Translations under genes and position numbers: made by a program
Notes under the pieces: model-generated
Seen by the model: only the letters and a program-made list of their open reading frames with translations
What the model was told of the DNA's origin: nothing
Database searches by the model: none
Shown: positions 6,100 through 10,144 of the stretch, piece after piece
Position numbering within the stretch: position 1 is the stretch's first letter
How the letters are laid out: each line of letters opens with the position of its first letter
Origin: Anaerotignum sp.
Lineage (GTDB): Bacteria > Bacillota > Clostridia > Lachnospirales > Anaerotignaceae
DNA length: 10,144 nt
Assembly (NCBI GenBank): GCA_017442465.1
Contig: JAFRZQ010000064.1
Coordinates: 1-10,144, forward strand
Reading direction: 5' to 3'

Positions 6100-6731
6100 A
6101 AGTAAAAAATTGTGATCTGAAATATATCGGGACGAATTTTTCCCATTACCCTCAGGATGGCCTGCCGGAAATTGCCTTTGCAGGCAAATCCAATGTAGGT
6201 AAATCTACACTGATCAATGCCATCCTTGGCAGAAAGGCACTGGCAAGAACATCTTCCCAGCCCGGCAAAACAAGAACCATTAACTTCTATGGCGTAAACG
6301 ATATGATGTATGTAGTTGACCTGCCCGGTTACGGCTATGCGAAGGTGCCTAAGTCCGAAGTGGCAAAGTGGGGCCAGATGATGGAGGAATACCTGCAGAA
6401 AAGAGAAGAACTGCGTGCTATCATCCTCCTGATCGATATTCGTCATGAACCCGGCAAGAACGACATCATGATGTATGAATGGCTGAAGCATTTCGGTTTT
6501 GATATCATCATTGCGGCCACAAAATCCGACAAGATCAACCGCAGCCAGATCCAGAAACACCTTTCTGTCATCAGAAAGACACTGAAACTGGAACCCGGCG
6601 ATGTGCTGATCCCTTTTTCCGGCGAAAAGAAGACCGGTGTGGAAGAACTGTGGGCGGAAATCGAAAAATTCCTGCCCGGTGGTGAAAAAGCTGAACCTAT
6701 GGAAGAAACAGAGGAAGCGGAAGAGGCGTGA
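6096..6731 (+). CDS. engB: Ribosome biogenesis GTPase EngB (YsxC/YihA)
   Basis: A 211-residue TRAFAC GTPase of the EngB (YihA/YsxC) family, known to be needed for late 50S subunit assembly. Visible motifs: G1 GKSNVGKS (30-37), G2 region PGKTRTINF (56-64), G3 DLPGYGYAKV (75-84), G4 TKSD (142-145) and a G5-like FSGEKKTG (174-181). The family core ends near residue 193; it is followed by a short, strongly acidic tail (EETEEAEEA at 203-211) that looks like a lineage-specific extension. The start overlaps the lonA stop by 4 bases (ATGA), with AAAGGGG (6082-6088) as binding site inside lonA, so translation is probably coupled. The lonA-engB pairing is conserved in Bacillota, and co-expression of a protease and a ribosome assembly factor fits a growth and quality-control unit (inference). 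Confidence 0.96.
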   Translation: MKVKNCDLKYIGTNFSHYPQDGLPEIAFAGKSNVGKSTLINAILGRKALARTSSQPGKTRTINFYGVNDMMYVVDLPGYGYAKVPKSEVAKWGQMMEEYLQKREELRAIILLIDIRHEPGKNDIMMYEWLKHFGFDIIIAATKSDKINRSQIQKHLSVIRKTLKLEPGDVLIPFSGEKKTGVEELWAEIEKFLPGGEKAEPMEETEEAEEA

Positions 6732-6758
6732 CCTTGAAAGACTGGGGGCGGATGCAGA

Positions 6759-9700
6759 ATGGAACAGAAAAAAGTTTGGACGGCTGAAATGCTGGCAGAC
6801 GTTTTAGGTGGTACATGGCTGGTAGCACCAACCGCAGACTGGCATTGTGAGCATTTTGCCATCAATCGGGAAGGCTGTGCCTATCCGGATACCATGTTTA
6901 TTGCCATCGATACGGAAACGTGGCTGAAAGGCTCCGGGAATACAGGGATATATGCGGGATGGGATGATACCCATCTGAAAGTGAAGAATTTCCATCGGGC
7001 AATTTGCGGGGTGATCGTGCAGAAAAAGATCGAAGATCTGCCGGAAACAGTGCCGCAGCTGCTGGTGGAAAATACATATCAGACGATTCGTATGCTCTGC
7101 GACCATGTGCGCGAAAAGATGACAGGTAAAGTCATTGCCATTACAGGTACCGTTGGCAAATCTACAACGAAGGAAATGCTGGCGAAGATCCTGTCTGCGA
7201 GTGGTACCGTCATTGCCACACATGGCAACCACAATACCCGTACAGGGGTGCCTCTGACCTTGGCAAGATGTATTTCTGATCCGGATTATGTGGTGCTGGA
7301 AACGGCTATGTCTGCATTATGGATGCGTTCCGGCGGTATCAGCCGTGTTTCAAAGCCCGATGTGGTCATTATCACGGAAATTGGTTTGGGGCAGGTCAGA
7401 AAAGGGATGGAGACCCTTCGCGATACGGCCCATGTTAAGGCGAAGATCGCAGATGGCATAAAAGAAGGCGGTATCGCGGTGCTGAACCGTGATATGGCGG
7501 AATATGACTATGTGAAAAGTGAAGTGGAAGGCTATGGTGCTTCCGTTCTGAGCTATGGGTTTGGGGCGGATGCAGATATGCGCTGCACGGGTTATCGACT
7601 GAAAAATAATCTTACAGAAGTATGTATTACATATAAAGGGCAGGAATATCAGTATACCCTGCCTTTACTGGGCAGAAGTTCCATTTCCAATTCCATGGGG
7701 GCGTTGCTGGCGGCGGTTTCGGCGGGAGCTGAACTGGAAAACCTGTTTGCTCCTTTTGCAGAACTGCAGCGGAATGAAGGTGTGCTGGAGCCTGTTGCAG
7801 TGGAACTGAAAGAAGCAGGTGTGGTGCATCTGCTGGATGACAGCCACAATGCGGAAATCTTGTCAATGATAGCCTCCTTTGATACGTTCCGTGATTTTGC
7901 AGCACAGTATCCTGTTGGAAAGAAAATATGCGTATTAGGCAGAGTGGTGAATCTGGGAGAACAGGCTTCTCCTTTGCATAAGCAGCTGAAGCATCCTCTT
8001 CTGGAGCTGAATCCGGATATGGTATTCCTTTATGGGGAAGAAATGCAGTATCTGGCGGAGGAACTGCCGAAAGAACTTCTGGCTGGCTATTATGCAGATA
8101 TTTCTCTGTGTGCAAGAGCGGTAGCAAGCGTACTGCAGGCAGAAGACTGCATCTTGCTGAAGGGCTCCCGCAGAGCCAATGACTTCGCGGCATTCCGTAA
8201 GCATCTGGCAGAAGCAATCGAAACAGGAAAATATCTGGATGACAGAAAGCCTCTTTTCTCGGATCGTTTTCCCTGCGATTACGGGGTAATGGTCACAGAT
8301 CTGACCACTGGAAAAACCCTTTGGACAGAAGGAAATCCCTATGCAAAAACGGACAGAGGTCTGGGCAGCATGCTTTTGCTGACATTGCTGCTGCGGGGGA
8401 TCAGTCAGAAGAAATATGAGCTGACTGACCATGTGACCATTGGAGAGAATCCTGCGAAGGAACAGAAAAATAAACTGGCACTTCAGCTGGCAGAAGGAGA
8501 TAAGGTATCCTTATATACACTGCTGCAGGGGATCGTCTGCGCTCATGCGCCGGATGCGCTGCTGGCAGCAGCGGATGTGCTGGGCGGCCCCAAAGAAGCG
8601 AAAAAACAGATGCAGGCTCTGGCGAAAAAACTGGGGATTTCCGAAGATGCTCTGCGGAATCTGACCGGCAGAAAGATGGAAAAGCAACTCCAGTCCTTCA
8701 ATTTATACGAATTGGGCAGCCTGGGGAAGGAACTGTTTGGTATAAATAAAAAGTTGCTGCATGTTCTTCGCACAGAAGGAGTAGAGCATAAAGGCAGACT
8801 GCTCCGTATGGAGAGTAATCTGTTGTCTCTGGAACATATTCTGGGGGCGTATCTTTTTGGGAAAAACGAAGGGGAAGGCGTTGTATTGATGGAAGAGAAT
8901 GGCCGTCAGTATATGATCGCTGTCTGCGGAGCAAGAGATTTCTTCCATAGAGATCAGCTGATCCTGAAAGCGATGCAGCAGATTCGCGGCAAGGATGCAG
9001 TTTCCGTTGAAAAAGAAAGATTCCTGCTGAATGCCGGCAAGGAAGATGCCTGTATCCAGTTTATCGGGGATACTTATTTCGGGGAATACTATACAAAGAT
9101 CCGTCAGAAAAATAAAAAAGAAGATGCCCTTTCGAAATATGGCTATGGATATTCTTTTGAAGGTCTGAAAGATCTGTTTGCGGAAGGGGATGCAAATATC
9201 GTGAATCTGGAAGCGACGCTGACAGATGAAACGGAATCACCCATCCGTATGTATAAACCTTTTATTCTCAGCGGTGATAAGGAACAAACGATCCGTACGC
9301 TGCAGGATCTCCGCATCCATGGGGTAACGCTTGGGAATAACCATGCCATGGATTTTGGCAGAAAAGGCCTGGAGGACATGCTGCAGGCGCTGGAAGAAGC
9401 AGGAATGCCTTATACCGGTGCAGGAAGAGACAGTGGTCATAGCATTGAGCCTCTGCGGATCAGGGCGGGAGAGAAAGAGATCGTGATCTTCAGCGGTTAC
9501 TGGTACCGCAGTTCTGCATATTTCGATTATGATTTCTATGCAATGCCGGGAAGAGCCGGTGTTGCCTGCCTGAAAGGGGAATTGAGGGAACAGATCCAGA
9601 AGGAAAAAAGAGAAAATCCGAAAGCATATATTATTGTGATGCCTCATTTTGGTGTAGATTTTACAGAGGTCAGTGATCTGCAGAGAAGAGAAACGGATAA

Positions 9701-10082
9701 ACTGCTGCAGGCTGGGGCAGATCTGATCATTGGTCATGGTGCCCATATGATGCAGCAGATCGAGCAGAAAAATGGCAGATGGGTGCTGTATGGCATCGGT
9801 AATGGTGTATTCAATAGCAATGGCGAATACGATAAACGCGGCGTTCCACCCTATGGTTTCTTCGTACGGATGCTGCTGCAGGGAGGTGTTCCGGAAACAC
9901 TGCGGATCTATCCGATCTATTTGAATAATCTGCAGACTTTCTGGCAGCCCTGTGTGGTGACTGAAGAACAGTTTAAAGAGGTAGTGGAAGAGCAGGCCCG
10001 CTTGGGAAGTCCGATGGAGGATTTTGCTATTGGGGCGGACAGACATGGGATGTATTTCGATATTCCATTGAAAGAACAATAA
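6759..10082 (+). CDS. MurF-like ligase / degenerate DD-carboxypeptidase / CapA-domain fusion
   Basis: An uninterrupted 1107-residue protein with three modules. (1) About 1-490, MurF-like Mur ligase: P-loop ITGTVGKSTTKEM (128-140), GNHNTRTGVPLTL (156-168), carbamylated-lysine region KAKI (227-230), DDSHNA (360-365, MurF usually DDSYNA), VLGRVVNLGE (392-401) and the C-terminal KGSR (468-471). (2) About 498-745, resembling DacA/PBP5 (GVMVTDLTTGKTLW, LAEGDKVSLYTLLQGI, ALAKKLGI) but without SxxK, SxN or KTG in the expected places. (3) About 764-1060, CapA/PgsA-type metallophosphatase fold: GDTYFGE (770-776), NLEATLT (816-822), GNNHAMDFG (859-867), MPHFG (961-965), IGHGAH (991-996), GIGNGVFN (1012-1019). 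No signal peptide or clear membrane helix is seen. It lies 27 bases after engB without a terminator between, with a weak G-rich binding site (6744-6748). The ligase-CapA pairing recalls PgsB/PgsA of poly-gamma-glutamate synthesis, but the substrate is unknown. Confidence 0.88.
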   Translation: MEQKKVWTAEMLADVLGGTWLVAPTADWHCEHFAINREGCAYPDTMFIAIDTETWLKGSGNTGIYAGWDDTHLKVKNFHRAICGVIVQKKIEDLPETVPQLLVENTYQTIRMLCDHVREKMTGKVIAITGTVGKSTTKEMLAKILSASGTVIATHGNHNTRTGVPLTLARCISDPDYVVLETAMSALWMRSGGISRVSKPDVVIITEIGLGQVRKGMETLRDTAHVKAKIADGIKEGGIAVLNRDMAEYDYVKSEVEGYGASVLSYGFGADADMRCTGYRLKNNLTEVCITYKGQEYQYTLPLLGRSSISNSMGALLAAVSAGAELENLFAPFAELQRNEGVLEPVAVELKEAGVVHLLDDSHNAEILSMIASFDTFRDFAAQYPVGKKICVLGRVVNLGEQASPLHKQLKHPLLELNPDMVFLYGEEMQYLAEELPKELLAGYYADISLCARAVASVLQAEDCILLKGSRRANDFAAFRKHLAEAIETGKYLDDRKPLFSDRFPCDYGVMVTDLTTGKTLWTEGNPYAKTDRGLGSMLLLTLLLRGISQKKYELTDHVTIGENPAKEQKNKLALQLAEGDKVSLYTLLQGIVCAHAPDALLAAADVLGGPKEAKKQMQALAKKLGISEDALRNLTGRKMEKQLQSFNLYELGSLGKELFGINKKLLHVLRTEGVEHKGRLLRMESNLLSLEHILGAYLFGKNEGEGVVLMEENGRQYMIAVCGARDFFHRDQLILKAMQQIRGKDAVSVEKERFLLNAGKEDACIQFIGDTYFGEYYTKIRQKNKKEDALSKYGYGYSFEGLKDLFAEGDANIVNLEATLTDETESPIRMYKPFILSGDKEQTIRTLQDLRIHGVTLGNNHAMDFGRKGLEDMLQALEEAGMPYTGAGRDSGHSIEPLRIRAGEKEIVIFSGYWYRSSAYFDYDFYAMPGRAGVACLKGELREQIQKEKRENPKAYIIVMPHFGVDFTEVSDLQRRETDKLLQAGADLIIGHGAHMMQQIEQKNGRWVLYGIGNGVFNSNGEYDKRGVPPYGFFVRMLLQGGVPETLRIYPIYLNNLQTFWQPCVVTEEQFKEVVEEQARLGSPMEDFAIGADRHGMYFDIPLKEQ

Positions 10083-10090
10083 TGATCGAG

Positions 10091-10123
10091 AAAGACTACA
10101 GGAGATTTTTCCTGTAGTCTTTT
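10091..10123 (+). terminator. Rho-independent terminator closing the lonA operon
   Basis: AAAGACTACAGGA (10091-10103) pairs perfectly with TCCTGTAGTCTTT (10110-10122) around the loop GATTTT and ends in TTTT. It lies 8 bases after the fusion gene's stop. No other hairpin of this kind occurs between lonA and here, which supports a lonA-engB-fusion gene operon. The remaining 21 bases of the window show nothing recognisable. Confidence 0.92.
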
Positions 10124-10144
10124 ATAATATTTAGAAAATCTTAA

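Noticed and set aside
5739..6560. 273-codon open frame on the - strand across the lonA/engB junction
   Set aside because: Antisense to two well-supported genes, with similar composition to the other shadow frames and no domain.
8403..8414. SQKK (residues 549-552 of the fusion protein) as the missing SxxK catalytic motif
   Set aside because: By alignment it falls in the loop before the LTDHVTI strand (family: gk-x-x-LdDkVtv), about 13 residues after the position of the active-site Ser, so it is not the catalytic motif.
1..10144. Mobile elements, CRISPR arrays, tRNA or rRNA genes, prophage or integration marks
   Set aside because: No transposase, integrase, spaced direct repeats, tRNA-like cloverleaf or terminal inverted repeats were found by reading; the genes have uniform style and compact spacing.

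Overview
The window is a compact stretch of a low-to-mid GC Gram-positive chromosome, most likely a spore-forming member of the Bacillota class Clostridia (Lachnospirales-like). The reasons are the conserved lonB - lonA - engB (ysxC) gene order known from Bacillus subtilis, a LonB-type protease, a stand-alone BioY biotin transporter component, strong AGGAGG-like ribosome binding sites and tight rho-independent terminators. The species assignment is an inference. No mobile elements, CRISPR arrays, tRNAs or rRNAs were seen, and no stretch over 300 bases lacks a gene.

Layout. (a) 1-746, + strand: the 3' part of mgtE, a CBS-gated Mg2+ channel whose start lies off the window. (b) 750-785: a perfect 15-bp hairpin that serves as a shared terminator for the convergent mgtE and bioY. 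(c) 784-1305, - strand: bioY. (d) 1332-1403: back-to-back divergent promoters for bioY and for a small zinc-ribbon membrane protein (1444-1884), which is followed by its own terminator. (e) 1923-3614: lonB, preceded by a promoter-like sequence of the forespore sigma G/F type and read most plausibly from a GTG at 1983. It ends in a terminator hairpin whose loop carries the stop codon. (f) 3645-10123: a probable operon with a strong sigma A-type promoter, a possible 17-codon leader ORF, lonA (3766-6099), engB (overlapping lonA by 4 bases), and an 1107-residue multidomain gene 27 bases further on, closed by a terminator at 10091-10123.

How the genes relate. LonB and LonA are ATP-dependent serine/lysine proteases, and both have intact Walker motifs and Ser-Lys dyads. 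EngB is a GTPase for 50S ribosome assembly. mgtE and bioY handle magnesium and biotin uptake and have no evident link to the protease operon.

The most notable object is the last gene. One uninterrupted reading frame joins a MurF-like amide ligase, a D-Ala-D-Ala carboxypeptidase (DacA/PBP5)-like module that has lost its SxxK, SxN and KTG motifs, and a CapA/PgsA-type metallophosphatase-fold domain. It has no visible signal peptide or convincing membrane anchor. A ligase joined to a CapA domain recalls the PgsB/PgsA (CapB/CapA) pair of poly-gamma-glutamate synthesis, but the ligase resembles MurF more than PgsB, so the product and the cellular location are open questions.
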